From: FEN-33 sp963768775
GTDB taxonomy: Archaea > Thermoplasmatota > Thermoplasmata > Methanomassiliicoccales > UBA472
Reading direction: 5' to 3'
Assembly: GCA_963768775.1 (NCBI GenBank)
Contig: CAVYIY010000008.1
Location: 310,001-374,000, forward strand
DNA: 64,000 bases
Shown one piece after another: positions 26,832 through 35,117 of this stretch. Within the stretch, counting starts at the first letter, position 1, and every line of letters starts with the position of its first letter. The position numbers and the translations under genes are program-made. The notes under the pieces were generated by a model that had not been told where the DNA came from, did not search any database, and worked only from the letters and a program-made list of their open reading frames with translations.

Positions 26832-27248
26832 ATGGCAGCGACATTGTCCCAAACCATCAACTTAGCCATGTAGATACTGATGCTGGGAATGCTAGTTGCA
26901 GCCTACGTTCTTTTTCGCCGGAAGGAGTACGTTCGGCATGCTCATTTCATGCCCCTTGCCTTCGGCATAAACATCGCTTCATACCTGCTGGTCATGATTC
27001 CAAGCCTGGCCATGAGCGCAAGCACCTTCTTCGTTCCGCCAATCGTCATCTTCGATGTGGTTTCGGTCGTACATATTCCAACGGGAGCGATTGCGATGCT
27101 GCTCTCAGCTTTCCTGGTGTTCAGATGGGCTTCGCACTCCTATGCTACCAGCGGGTGCAAAGGCAAATTGCTGATGCGCTCCACCATGATCACCTGGTCC
27201 GCTTCCATCCTCATCGGCACCTCCATCTATTTCATGATAACCTCATGA
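26832..27248 (+). pseudogene. Small four-helix membrane protein (DUF420-like) with an in-frame TAG at codon 14
   Basis: The frame from ATG 26832 reads MAATLSQTINLAM, then TAG at 26871-26873, then ILMLGMLVAAYVLFRRKEYVRHAHFMPLAFG and three more hydrophobic helices to TGA at 27248 (138 codons). The TAG falls in the middle of the first membrane helix, at a position where a glutamine (CAG) would be one base change away. An ATG at 26880 could start a shorter product but would lose half of helix 1. HAHFM and the helix pattern recall DUF420/cytochrome-oxidase-assembly-like small membrane proteins, tentatively. Confidence 0.6.
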
Positions 27249-27305
27249 TCCCCTCGAAATCGCGATACGAAAACAGGCAGCCATGTTTCAAATAAACCAT
27301 TCTGC

Positions 27306-28046
27306 ATGGTTCGTGCAATGCCGGTCATCCACGTTCAGGGCCTGGAAAAAAGGTTCGGAAGCAAGACAGTCCTAAAGGACGTGAGCTTCGATGTTCAGGA
27401 GGGCACCTTCTTCGGCTGCTTCGGCCCGAACGGCGCGGGCAAGAGCACCCTGCTGCGCATCCTCACCGGGCAGATCCAGCAGTCCTCCGGCCAGGCGACG
27501 GTTCTGGGCATCGATTGCCGTACCCAGGGGATCGAGGTCAAGAAGGTGATCGGCATCGTGCCCGAGGTCGAATCCCCGCCCTCTTACCTGACCGCCTCGG
27601 AATTCCTCTTCTTCAGCGGCAAGGTGCGCCAGGTCGGCGACCTGGAGAAGAAGGTCGAACGTTGGATAGACTTCTTCGACCTGAAGGAGGCGGAGGGCAC
27701 CCTCTGCCGCGACCTTTCCAAGGGCATGAGGCAGAAGGTGATGCTCGCGAGCGCCTTCATCCACGAGCCGAGGCTGCTCTTCCTGGACGAGCCGTTCATC
27801 AATCTCGACCCGATCTACCAGCGCAAGCTGCGCGAGTACCTGCTCGGGTTGCGCGACGAGGGCAGGACCATCTTCATGAACTCCCACATCCTGGAGATCG
27901 CGCAGCGCCTGTGCCAGGAGGTCATCGTCCTGCACCGCGGCCGGCTGGTGGCCCAGGAGCAGCTCGATTCACTGCGTGCCAGGGGGGAGGACCTGGAGGG
28001 TCTGTTCATGCGCTTGGTCGGAGGCACGGATGCTCACCCTCCTTAG
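27306..28046 (+). CDS. ABC-2 transporter ATP-binding protein
   Basis: The 246-residue protein has Walker A (CFGPNGAGKSTLL), signature CRDLSKGMRQKVMLA, Walker B (LLFLDEPFINLDP) and H-loop (FMNSHILEIAQRL). The signature has DLSKGMRQK rather than LSGGQ, as in many ABC-2 systems. ATG 27306 and ATG 27318 are both possible starts; an AAATAAAC box at 27290-27297 favours the latter for a leaderless message. It ends in TAG inside the first codons of the permease gene. Confidence 0.9.
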   Translation: MVRAMPVIHVQGLEKRFGSKTVLKDVSFDVQEGTFFGCFGPNGAGKSTLLRILTGQIQQSSGQATVLGIDCRTQGIEVKKVIGIVPEVESPPSYLTASEFLFFSGKVRQVGDLEKKVERWIDFFDLKEAEGTLCRDLSKGMRQKVMLASAFIHEPRLLFLDEPFINLDPIYQRKLREYLLGLRDEGRTIFMNSHILEIAQRLCQEVIVLHRGRLVAQEQLDSLRARGEDLEGLFMRLVGGTDAHPP

Positions 28047-29490
28047 GCTGATGCTCCTGGAGGAATACCGCGTCCACATGGCCTACTCGTCGCCGCGGGT
28101 GTTCTTCTCCCTGCCGGCCTACGTCTTCATCATCGCCTTCTTCCTCGGCGCGTCGCTGCCGATCATGGAGTCGAGCATCCGCATATCAGAGGTGCTCCTC
28201 TTCGCCAACGCCGGCATCTTCGTCTACGGGATGAGCGTCGGCGCCTTCGGCTTCCTGGGGAAGACCTATCTGGAGCGGAGGCAGGGCAAGGCCAACTTCC
28301 TGGTGGCCATGCCGTTCCTTCTTCCCTTCTCCTTCAGAAAGGCGTACCTGAGCATGTTCGTCCGCGACGTGGTCTTCTACCTGGTGCTGATCATGTTGCC
28401 CGGATTGCTCGGGGTGCTGGCCTCCACACCACTGGTGCATTATTCTCTTTATTCCATCGGGCTGGCGTTCTTGGCGGTGGTGCTCTCGTTCCTGCTGGGC
28501 ATCTCCTTCTCTTTCCTCGTCTCTGTCCTCTACGTCCGCTCCAAGAGGGCGTTCGTCGTGGTCCTGGTCGCATTCATCGCCCTGCTGCTCGGCTACGGCG
28601 TCCTGCACCTCTACCCTCTGGATTGGGTGCTCCCCTCGATCGCCTTCCAGAGCGCACTGCGACCGCTGGGGGACGACATTCCGAGGGCGGTTCTCTTCCT
28701 CGTCGTCAGCCTGGCCTCCACCTCGATCTTCACGTTCTTGGCGGTGATGCTGGTGCGCGAGGCACCCCTGGGAAATGCTCAGAAGGTCAAGGAATCGTTC
28801 CCTCGGACCTATGCGCGCTTCAGCTTCGCCCGGTCATACCAATCGCTCCTGGCCAAGGAGTATGTCGATCTGGCGCGCTCTGGCGCCTTGAGCAAAATGC
28901 TGCTGGCATACGTCGCTCCGCTGGTATTCCTCAGCTTCACCACTTGGTACGTCAACCACGGCCTGGCCATACCGGTCGGCTTCAACACGGTGTTCTATGC
29001 GGCCATGGTCGGGTTCTTCGGCGTCATGCTCTACTCCTGGCTGACCAATCTGGACGCCATCGACTACTACGAGACGCTGCCGGTCAGCGCCACCAAGATC
29101 ATCAAGGCCAAGCTGCTGTCCTTCTTCCTGCTAACGACATTGATCAGCACCGGCTTCGTGCTCTTCATCTCCTTCGCGTACAACGAGACCAGGCTGCTCT
29201 GGGTCGCCCTGCCGGTGCTGTACGTCACCGGGGCATACATGGTCGTGGCGACCGCCTACCTCACCGGCCTGAGTCCCAACTCGGTCCTCTTCAGCCCGGC
29301 GGTGATGACGCGCTTCATGGTGATCTCTCTGCTTCCAGACCTGGGCATCACCATCCTTTCCTTCAGCCTCGATTCGCAGCCTGCAATAGCACTGGCGGGC
29401 ATCGGCCTGGTATGCTTCGCCTTGCTCGCCGCCACCCTGCTATTCCTCCGAGGCATGCCGCGGAAATGGGACCATGCCGGCTTCTCCTGA
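28030..29490 (+). CDS. ABC-2 type transporter permease
   Basis: The 486-residue protein begins at ATG 28030, overlapping the ATPase gene by 17 bases, with GGAGG seven bases upstream. About twelve hydrophobic segments are present in two similar halves separated by a soluble region near residues 250-290 (KVKESFPRTYARFSFARSYQSLLAKEYVDLARSG). This is the size of double-length ABC-2 exporters whose ATPase is a single small subunit. Exported substrate unknown. Confidence 0.82.
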   Translation: MLTLLRLMLLEEYRVHMAYSSPRVFFSLPAYVFIIAFFLGASLPIMESSIRISEVLLFANAGIFVYGMSVGAFGFLGKTYLERRQGKANFLVAMPFLLPFSFRKAYLSMFVRDVVFYLVLIMLPGLLGVLASTPLVHYSLYSIGLAFLAVVLSFLLGISFSFLVSVLYVRSKRAFVVVLVAFIALLLGYGVLHLYPLDWVLPSIAFQSALRPLGDDIPRAVLFLVVSLASTSIFTFLAVMLVREAPLGNAQKVKESFPRTYARFSFARSYQSLLAKEYVDLARSGALSKMLLAYVAPLVFLSFTTWYVNHGLAIPVGFNTVFYAAMVGFFGVMLYSWLTNLDAIDYYETLPVSATKIIKAKLLSFFLLTTLISTGFVLFISFAYNETRLLWVALPVLYVTGAYMVVATAYLTGLSPNSVLFSPAVMTRFMVISLLPDLGITILSFSLDSQPAIALAGIGLVCFALLAATLLFLRGMPRKWDHAGFS

Positions 29491-29560
29491 CGTTGATTTG
29501 CACGAATTGATATGGCAGTTACATCGGTCAGCCTATTGGTGGCATCGAGGCGCGCTAGCC

Positions 29561-29570
29561 TTTTTATAAA
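29561..29570 (+). promoter_or_regulatory. TATA box before the dolichol-kinase-like gene
   Basis: TTTTTATAAA about 25-30 bases before ATG 29592, consistent with a leaderless or very short 5' end. Confidence 0.5.
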
Positions 29571-29591
29571 GCCTTCACGAATCCTGGCCAT

Positions 29592-30164
29592 ATGGATCGG
29601 GGGCACATCCTGCGTCGATTGGTGCATATGAGCTCGCCGATTTTCCTGGTCTACTATTGGCTCCCTGATCCCCTCTGGGCTGGTGGCCCGGGACGACAGA
29701 TCGGGCTGGTCTTCGCGCTCTTCCTCACCCTCGTCTTCGAATCGATCCGAATGGCGAAGCATCTGAACATCATCGGGATGAGGCCGTATGAGTCCAATCG
29801 CATGTCTGCGGCAGCCTGGGCCGGGATCGCCCTGGTCTTCACCTTCCTCTTCTTCCCTCTCAGTGTGACCGCGCCGGTCATATTCGGGATGGCCTGGATT
29901 GACCCGCTCTGCGGCGAGCTGCGCAAGCATAACAGCCATCTCTATCCCAACCTGCCCAAGTTGGCCTATTTCGTGTTGGTGCTGGTCGTGATGACGGTGG
30001 TCGTCGGGCTCTCCATCGGGGTTTTGGTGGCCGCGGCCATCTCCGCCCCGGTGGCAATATCGGTGGAGAAGACCAAGACCCGCTTCCTGGACGATGACTT
30101 CACCATGATCGTGATACCCTTGATAGTAATCGCCATCGTCTTCCTGGTATTCGGCATGTTATGA
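29592..30164 (+). CDS. Dolichol kinase / CDP-archaeol-like membrane kinase family protein
   Basis: The 190-residue protein has five or six hydrophobic helices and the SEKxKTR-like motif SVEKTKTRFLDDDFTMIVIPL, in which the DDDxT segment matches the conserved region of Sec59/dolichol kinase and phosphatidate cytidylyltransferase-like proteins. An ESIR...YESNRMSAA segment precedes. In archaea these proteins act on dolichol phosphate or lipid headgroups at the membrane. The exact reaction is not certain. A TTTTATAAAG box lies 20-30 bases before ATG 29592. Confidence 0.72.
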   Translation: MDRGHILRRLVHMSSPIFLVYYWLPDPLWAGGPGRQIGLVFALFLTLVFESIRMAKHLNIIGMRPYESNRMSAAAWAGIALVFTFLFFPLSVTAPVIFGMAWIDPLCGELRKHNSHLYPNLPKLAYFVLVLVVMTVVVGLSIGVLVAAAISAPVAISVEKTKTRFLDDDFTMIVIPLIVIAIVFLVFGML

Positions 30165-30216
30165 AAAGGTCAGACTTGAAGAAGTGGGCCGGTCCGAGGC
30201 AAATGCTGTCAGGAGT

Positions 30217-30378
30217 TCACTTCTTCTCCTTGTGGAACGCGTTGCCCCAAGGAGCGCGGTATACATCCCGTTTGACCTTGGTGACTATAGCCTGAGTGGG
30301 GCCGTCGTGGCACTTCTCGGCTGCTTCAAGGGTGGCGTGGCGCTTCCCGCAGACCCAGCACTGATAGATGGTCTTCAT
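30217..30378 (-). CDS. Small zinc-finger protein
   Basis: A 53-residue protein with a C-x2-C...H...C finger (CWVCGKRHATLEAAEKCHD) and a basic tail. I chose ATG 30378; the frame remains open to 30459 but the added residues look non-coding. A TTACTTAT-like box about 25 bases upstream suggests a leaderless message. Function unknown, probably nucleic acid or protein binding. Confidence 0.6.
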   Translation of the reverse strand: MKTIYQCWVCGKRHATLEAAEKCHDGPTQAIVTKVKRDVYRAPWGNAFHKEKK

Positions 30379-30498
30379 CCTTCCCGGGAATAGGAGTAAG
30401 GCATAAGTAACTTTTCCCGAGGCCTGTGCAATCGTTACTGTTTCTAGACCACCATTCAATCGTTAAAAGCCCAAAACAATTCCTCTCGGGACTCGTAA

Positions 30499-30506
30499 TG
30501 TTATAT
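30499..30506 (+). promoter_or_regulatory. TATA box for the ArsR-like regulator
   Basis: TTATATAC about 28-34 bases before ATG 30533. Confidence 0.55.
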
Positions 30507-30532
30507 ACCGTAGCAACGCATATTAGAGGGAG

Positions 30533-31030
30533 ATGAATCGGATTAAAGTCATCAACGAGCCCTCTGAGCTTGTTCCGATGCTGAGGGCAGTTGATACCAA
30601 GGTTAAAAGGGATGTTCTGAAAGAGGTTACCTTGGAATGGCGCACCTCCAAAGAGATCGAGCAGAAGTACGGCGACGAAGGAAAAGAGGCCATCAAATTC
30701 TTTGAGAAGATGAAGCTGGTCGAGACGAAGTGGCAGTCGACCGGGGGCAACTACCCGGAGAAGTCCTTCCACACCTATTACAACTCATTCCATATCAACG
30801 CTTCTTGGCCCGTGTACGAAATATCGGACGTCCTCTCCGTGGCAATGATGGACAAGGACGAGTTCAACGACCTGGAGAAGAAGATCATCACTGCGGTCGG
30901 GGCGGAGGGCAAGTTCTCGGGGGACGTGGCGGAGAAGCTGGGCATCACCCAGACCATGCTCAAGAGCCTGGTCAAACGTTCGATAAAGCTCGATTTCCGC
31001 GGCCATCGCATCGAGCGGATCAAGGAATGA
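30533..31030 (+). CDS. ArsR-like archaeal transcriptional regulator
   Basis: The 165-residue protein has two winged-helix-like regions: VLKEVTLEWRTSKEIEQKYGDEGKEAIKFF in the N-terminal part and ITAVGAEGKFSGDVAEKLGITQTMLKSLV near the C-terminus. Between them, SFHTYYNSFHINASWPVYEISDVL is a conserved segment seen in methanogen regulators. It heads a run with Trm56 and an HD protein, twelve bases apart, which suggests shared transcription. Confidence 0.75.
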   Translation: MNRIKVINEPSELVPMLRAVDTKVKRDVLKEVTLEWRTSKEIEQKYGDEGKEAIKFFEKMKLVETKWQSTGGNYPEKSFHTYYNSFHINASWPVYEISDVLSVAMMDKDEFNDLEKKIITAVGAEGKFSGDVAEKLGITQTMLKSLVKRSIKLDFRGHRIERIKE

Positions 31031-31042
31031 TGAGGTCCTGCA

Positions 31043-31570
31043 ATGGGCGTCTATGTCCTCAGGCTCGGACATCGTCCCACCCGCGATAAGCGCATCTCCA
31101 CTCACGTGGCGCTTACGGCGAGGGCATTGGGGTGCGACGGCATTTATGTCTCCACCAAGGACCCGGAGCTGGAGGAGAGCGTGCGCGATGTCGTCGATCG
31201 TTTCGGTGGGGGCTTCTTCATCCAGACCGGGGTGAGATGGAGAACCATTTTGAAGGAGTTCAAGGGCACCAAGGTTCACCTCACCATGTACGGCATCCAC
31301 GTTGACGATGCCATTCCCCGCATCATCAAGGAAGCGAAGGAGGATATTCTGGTCATCGTCGGCGCGGAGAAGGTGCCGCCCGAGGTCTACCAGGCCGCGG
31401 ACTTTAACGTTGCGGTGGGGAATCAGCCGCATAGCGAAGTGGCCGCCCTTGCAATCTTCATGGACCGGTTGACCGAGGGGAAGGGGCTGCGCTCCGATTT
31501 CCCTGGGAAGATCAAGGTGCTGCCCTGCGAGAGGGGGAAGCGTGTCATCAATACCGAGGATGCCGAGTGA
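31043..31570 (+). CDS. tRNA (cytidine-56-2'-O)-methyltransferase (Trm56)
   Basis: The 175-residue protein matches archaeal Trm56 (SPOUT superfamily): VYVLRLGHRPTRDKRISTHVALTARALG at the N-terminus, LTMYGIHVDD, LVIVGAEKVPPEVYQ and NVAVGNQPHSEVAALAIFMDR, the last forming the trefoil knot that binds S-adenosylmethionine. It methylates the 2'-O of C56 in the T loop of archaeal tRNAs. It overlaps the following HD gene by 11 bases. Confidence 0.92.
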   Translation: MGVYVLRLGHRPTRDKRISTHVALTARALGCDGIYVSTKDPELEESVRDVVDRFGGGFFIQTGVRWRTILKEFKGTKVHLTMYGIHVDDAIPRIIKEAKEDILVIVGAEKVPPEVYQAADFNVAVGNQPHSEVAALAIFMDRLTEGKGLRSDFPGKIKVLPCERGKRVINTEDAE

Positions 31571-32150
31571 GAAGGAATGCTTTGACATCCTCCTGGAGGA
31601 AGGGTGCAAGCGCAACGTGATCGAGCACGTTTGCACGGTGCACTCGATTGCCATGGAGATGGCGCGGCGGAGCTCCGCCGACCTGGGATTAGTGGCGGCG
31701 GGGTCGCTTCTGCACGACCTGGGCCGATGTCGGCGGCACGACGTCAGGCACGTCTCCGAGGGAGCGAGGATCGCTCGGGATCGGGGTTTGCCCGAGGCGC
31801 TGGTGCGGGTTATCGAGCGGCACGTGGCGGCCGGTCTCACCGAGGCGGAGGCGCAGGAGATCGGACTTCCGCCGGGCATCTATATGCCTGATACGCTGGA
31901 AGAGAAGATCGTCTGCCACGCGGACAACCTGGTCAAAGGTCCGGGCGGGATGCAGACCCTCGATCAAGCCGTGGAAGGAATGATTCTAAAAGGCTATCCC
32001 ACTACGGCGGAGAGGATGAGGCGGATGCATTCCGATCTCTCCCTCGCCTGCGGCGAGGACGTCGACGAGATTATTCGGCGTTTGCGTTCGGCCAATAGTG
32101 TCAAGGGACCGTGCGCCGTTTATATCGGCCGGCAAGATGCTCGTCCCTGA
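31560..32150 (+). CDS. HD domain phosphohydrolase
   Basis: The 196-residue protein has HD-domain residues: HVCTVHSIAMEMARR, SLLHDLGRCRRHD (the His-Asp pair), VIERHVAAGLT and CHADNLV. The order fits the HDIG-type metal phosphohydrolases. I chose ATG 31560 because it overlaps the Trm56 gene and begins the domain (PSEKECFDILLEEG). The link to Trm56 suggests a tRNA-related or nucleotide-hydrolysing role. The C-terminus overlaps the convergent carbonic anhydrase gene by 50 bases. Confidence 0.85.
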   Translation: MPSEKECFDILLEEGCKRNVIEHVCTVHSIAMEMARRSSADLGLVAAGSLLHDLGRCRRHDVRHVSEGARIARDRGLPEALVRVIERHVAAGLTEAEAQEIGLPPGIYMPDTLEEKIVCHADNLVKGPGGMQTLDQAVEGMILKGYPTTAERMRRMHSDLSLACGEDVDEIIRRLRSANSVKGPCAVYIGRQDARP

Positions 32151-32583
32151 GCCGGTGATAGGTGGCGGCGCTTGCTGAAGCCCTGGCTAGGATGCTCCGG
32201 TCGTCCGAGCGGATGACGCGCCCCGGGACGCCAACGACCACCGACCGCGGTGGCACGATCGTTCCGGCGGTCACGACGGCGTTCGCGCCGATGATGCACT
32301 CCTCGCCGATCTGGGCATGCTCCAGGATGGATGAGTTCATGCCGATGATGCAGTTGTCGCCGACGGTAGCGTTGTTGACGATGGCGGCGTGTCCTATCGT
32401 CACGTTCTCTCCGATCCTACCGACATGGACGATCGCGTGGTCCTGGACGTTGCTGCCCTCGCCGATGACCACCGGGCCTTCATCCCCGCGAAGCACTGCT
32501 AGAGGCCAGATGCTCGCTCCCTCGCCTATCTTGACGTCCCCGATGATGACGGCCGTCGTATCGACGTATGTCTTCTGAGCCAT
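32101..32583 (-). CDS. Gamma-type carbonic anhydrase / hexapeptide-repeat protein
   Basis: The 160-residue protein is a left-handed beta helix: repeated hexapeptides such as VIIGDVKIGEGASI, NVQDHAIVHVGRIGENVTIGH, NCIIGMNSSILEHAQIG. Three His residues (NVQDHAIVH and TIGHAA) are at zinc-ligand positions of gamma carbonic anhydrases. Many archaeal members are annotated this way without proof of activity. It converges on, and overlaps by 50 bases, the HD gene. Confidence 0.87.
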   Translation of the reverse strand: MAQKTYVDTTAVIIGDVKIGEGASIWPLAVLRGDEGPVVIGEGSNVQDHAIVHVGRIGENVTIGHAAIVNNATVGDNCIIGMNSSILEHAQIGEECIIGANAVVTAGTIVPPRSVVVGVPGRVIRSDDRSILARASASAATYHRLRDEHLAGRYKRRTVP

Positions 32584-32619
32584 GAGAATAGGATTTCCGC
32601 GGCTTCCGCCGCGAACGGA

Positions 32620-32889
32620 TTACTTCTTGGCCGGTGCAGCACCTTTGCGTGTGGTGACGCGCTTCGGGAAGTAGCGCAGGATGACGACGTCCCCGATCGC
32701 CTGGATCCAGCGGTACGGCACGTTGACCGCCTTGGAATCCTCGACCAGCAGCGGGTTGGATTCCCCGATGAAGAGACCATCGATCTTCTTCCCTTCAAGG
32801 TCGATGACCAGGTTGTTCACATTCCCGAGGAAGACGCCGTTTGGCGTATACACTTGCAGCCCGATTAGCTCAGAAGCTTCTTCCATCAT
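32620..32889 (-). CDS. PRC-barrel domain protein
   Basis: An 89-residue single-domain protein with GLQVYTPNGVFLGNVNNLVIDLEGKKIDGLFI and the C-terminal strand VPYRWIQAIGDVVILRYF, matching PRC-barrel proteins that act in archaeal cell division (CdpB-like) or RNA maturation. A basic tail (KRVTTRKGAAPAKK) follows. Another PRC-barrel gene lies at 43.7 kb. Confidence 0.82.
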   Translation of the reverse strand: MMEEASELIGLQVYTPNGVFLGNVNNLVIDLEGKKIDGLFIGESNPLLVEDSKAVNVPYRWIQAIGDVVILRYFPKRVTTRKGAAPAKK

Positions 32890-33058
32890 CCGTCATCACG
32901 CTGCGGAAATGGTAGTGACGTCTTTTAAACTCTTTGCCTGGCAAGAGACCGGTACGAACTTGTGGGTCGGAACTCCTCGAAGCATGCGGAAATCCCCTAG
33001 GAATCGGCGCCCGCTCGCTCGGAGGATTAATTAGCGGCGCTCGTTCTAGAAATGCAAA

Positions 33059-33066
33059 TCTATATA
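33059..33066 (+). promoter_or_regulatory. TATA box before thioredoxin gene
   Basis: CTATATAT about 55-60 bases before ATG 33121, leaving a leader of about 30 bases. Confidence 0.45.
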
Positions 33067-33120
33067 TTCGTCGAGCGGTTTCGGTTTTGCTACATTATTG
33101 CACAACCGAGATGGAACAAG

Positions 33121-33519
33121 ATGGATGAGGAATTGGAAGCGATAAGGAGACGTAAAATGGCAGAACTTAAAAGTGACGCTAAATCCGATGTGAAGATGCC
33201 GTCTGAGCCCGTCGTGGTGACCGACGCCGATTTCGACAAGTTCGTGACGAAGTACCCCATCGTATTCGTGGACTGTTGGGCGCCGTGGTGCGGACCTTGC
33301 AGGATGGTCGCGCTGGTGATTGACGCATTGGCCAAGGAAATGAGCGGGAAGGTCGTCTTCGGCAAGCTGAACACGGACGAGAACGCCCAGGTGCCGAACA
33401 AGTTCAACATCTCCGCCATTCCAACCATGATGATATTCAAGGACGGGAAGATGGTGGACCGCATCGTCGGCGCGCTGCCGAAGGATGCTCTGGTCGCAAG
33501 AATAAAGCGCAATCTCTGA
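33121..33519 (+). CDS. trxA: Thioredoxin
   Basis: The 132-residue protein has the thioredoxin active site WAPWCGPCRMVA near residue 57, FGKLNTDENAQVPNKFNISAIPTMMIFKDGK with the cis-proline, and the closing helix. An N-terminal extension of about 30 charged residues (DEELEAIRRRKMAEL) precedes the domain. It probably receives electrons from the thioredoxin reductase gene just downstream. ATG 33121 begins the charged extension; upstream in-frame sequence overlaps the promoter. Confidence 0.92.
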   Translation: MDEELEAIRRRKMAELKSDAKSDVKMPSEPVVVTDADFDKFVTKYPIVFVDCWAPWCGPCRMVALVIDALAKEMSGKVVFGKLNTDENAQVPNKFNISAIPTMMIFKDGKMVDRIVGALPKDALVARIKRNL

Positions 33520-33690
33520 AACGCCTTCCCATTCAACTTACGAGCATCGCTCGTCCTTTTCTTAGGTTCTTCGTACCTGGCCCGTCCAGGTGAATCCCTT
33601 TCCGATGGGAATCGGCAAGCAATAGGCTTCCTGATTGTCCAATTTCCGGACAAATAGACATATTAGCCCCGCTCTCCAATATCATGCCCG

Positions 33691-34599
33691 ATGCAGTCGA
33701 TAGACGCGGATGTGGCAATCATTGGCGCTGGACCGGCCGGCCTTCAGGCGGCGATCCACTCTGCCAGGAGAAAGGTGAGGACGATCGTCATCGGGCACCC
33801 GGACCAGGGGGCGCTGTTCAGTGCTGAGATCGAGAACTACCTCGGGATCCTGAAGATCAGCGGCCAGGAGATGTTGAAGATTGGCCTTGAGCAGGCTAGG
33901 CAGGCGGGGGCCACGATTCACAAGGAGGACGTGATGAAGGCGGAGAAGGTGGGCGAGACCTTCGTCCTCGAAACCGATCACGATAACAAGATCACAGCCA
34001 AAGCAGTCATCCTGGCCTCCGGCATCTCTCGGATGAAGCTCAACGTCGAAGGGGAGAAGGAGTTCCTGGGGCGGGGGGTCAGCTACTGCGCCGCCTGCGA
34101 TGCGAATTTCTTCAAAGGGAAGAGAGTGGCAGTGGTCGGAAACGATTCCATGGCCGCGGTGTCGACGGTGCTCCTGACCAACTTCGCCTCGGAGGTGCAC
34201 TGGGTGACCAAGGAGCCGAAGGTCGCGCCGCCCCTCCTGGAAAAGGTGAACGCGAGCAAGGCCAAGGTTGCCAAGGGAGGCTGGCCAAAGAAGATACACG
34301 GCGAGCAGAAGGTGGAGAGACTGGAACTCGCGGATGGCCAGATGCTGGAAGTGGACGGAGTCTTCATCGAGCTCGGCGCTCGAGGCTCCGCCGACCTGGC
34401 GATGGAGTTGGGAATCCTTCCGGACCCGAGCGGGCGGATCAGCGTGAACGGAAAGATGGAGACAGAGGTGCCAGGGGTATTCGCTGCCGGGGACGTCACT
34501 GGGCGGCCGTGGCAGCTGGCGCGCGCGGTCGGTCAGGGATGCATCGCCGGGACGAACGCCGCCAAGTTCGCGCTCTACGGGCCAGGGGATCTCGAATGA
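33691..34599 (+). CDS. trxB: Thioredoxin reductase-like FAD/NAD(P) oxidoreductase
   Basis: The 302-residue protein has the FAD-binding GAGPAGLQAAIHSARR at the N-terminus, the redox pair CAACD in SYCAACDANFFKGK, the second dinucleotide loop VAVVGNDSMAAVST (lacking the usual GGGxSA), and FAAGDVTGRPWQLARAVGQG near the end. The NAD(P)-loop is unusual, as in archaeal and ferredoxin- or F420-linked thioredoxin reductases. Overlaps the next gene by four bases (ATGA). Confidence 0.9.
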   Translation: MQSIDADVAIIGAGPAGLQAAIHSARRKVRTIVIGHPDQGALFSAEIENYLGILKISGQEMLKIGLEQARQAGATIHKEDVMKAEKVGETFVLETDHDNKITAKAVILASGISRMKLNVEGEKEFLGRGVSYCAACDANFFKGKRVAVVGNDSMAAVSTVLLTNFASEVHWVTKEPKVAPPLLEKVNASKAKVAKGGWPKKIHGEQKVERLELADGQMLEVDGVFIELGARGSADLAMELGILPDPSGRISVNGKMETEVPGVFAAGDVTGRPWQLARAVGQGCIAGTNAAKFALYGPGDLE

Positions 34600-35117
34600 C
34601 GCTGGTGGATGAGCTGATCCTTGGAATCATGCGCGGGCCGGACGGCTTCAAGAACTCGTTGCGCGAGATCCTGGCGGAGGACCTGAAGATGAGCGTGAAC
34701 CAGTTCTGCTCCCGGACCGGGCTCTCCCCCAGCACCATCTACAAGATCATGCAGGAGAAGCGCGAGCCCAACCTGCGCACCGTGAGGAGCGTCCTCCGGG
34801 CGGTGAGGCAGCTGGAGAAGCAGCCGAGCGGCCCCTTCATCGCCGTGATCGCGTCCAGGGGGGTGCTGAGCAAGATCGAGGAGCGCATCGTGCAGGTGGG
34901 CGAGAAGTCGCTCAAGGTGAAGGAGTACCCGGCCCAGACGATGGAGGATGCCATCATCGCCGCAGTGATGGCGGAGAGAGATGGCGCGTTGGCGGTCGTC
35001 TGTGCGCCTATAATCGCCCCGACAATCGAGAAGATCCTCTCAATTCCAGTCTCGCTGATAATTCCGAGGGATTCGGCGCTGCGCGCAATCGAGGTCGCGG
35101 CGAAGAAAGCACTCTAA
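34596..35117 (+). CDS. HTH transcriptional regulator with a C-terminal ligand-like domain
   Basis: Residues about 25-70 (AEDLKMSVNQFCSRTGLSPSTIYKIMQEKREPNLRTVRSVLRAV) form an XRE-type helix-turn-helix. The C-terminal half (FIAVIASRGVLSKIEERIVQVG, AIIAAVMAERDGALAVVCAPIIAPTIEKIL) resembles a small alpha/beta sensor domain. The ATG overlaps the thioredoxin reductase stop codon, so it probably belongs to the redox operon. It may regulate trxA/trxB, which is inference from position. It ends four bases inside the convergent ABC ATPase gene. Confidence 0.8.
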   Translation: MTLVDELILGIMRGPDGFKNSLREILAEDLKMSVNQFCSRTGLSPSTIYKIMQEKREPNLRTVRSVLRAVRQLEKQPSGPFIAVIASRGVLSKIEERIVQVGEKSLKVKEYPAQTMEDAIIAAVMAERDGALAVVCAPIIAPTIEKILSIPVSLIIPRDSALRAIEVAAKKAL

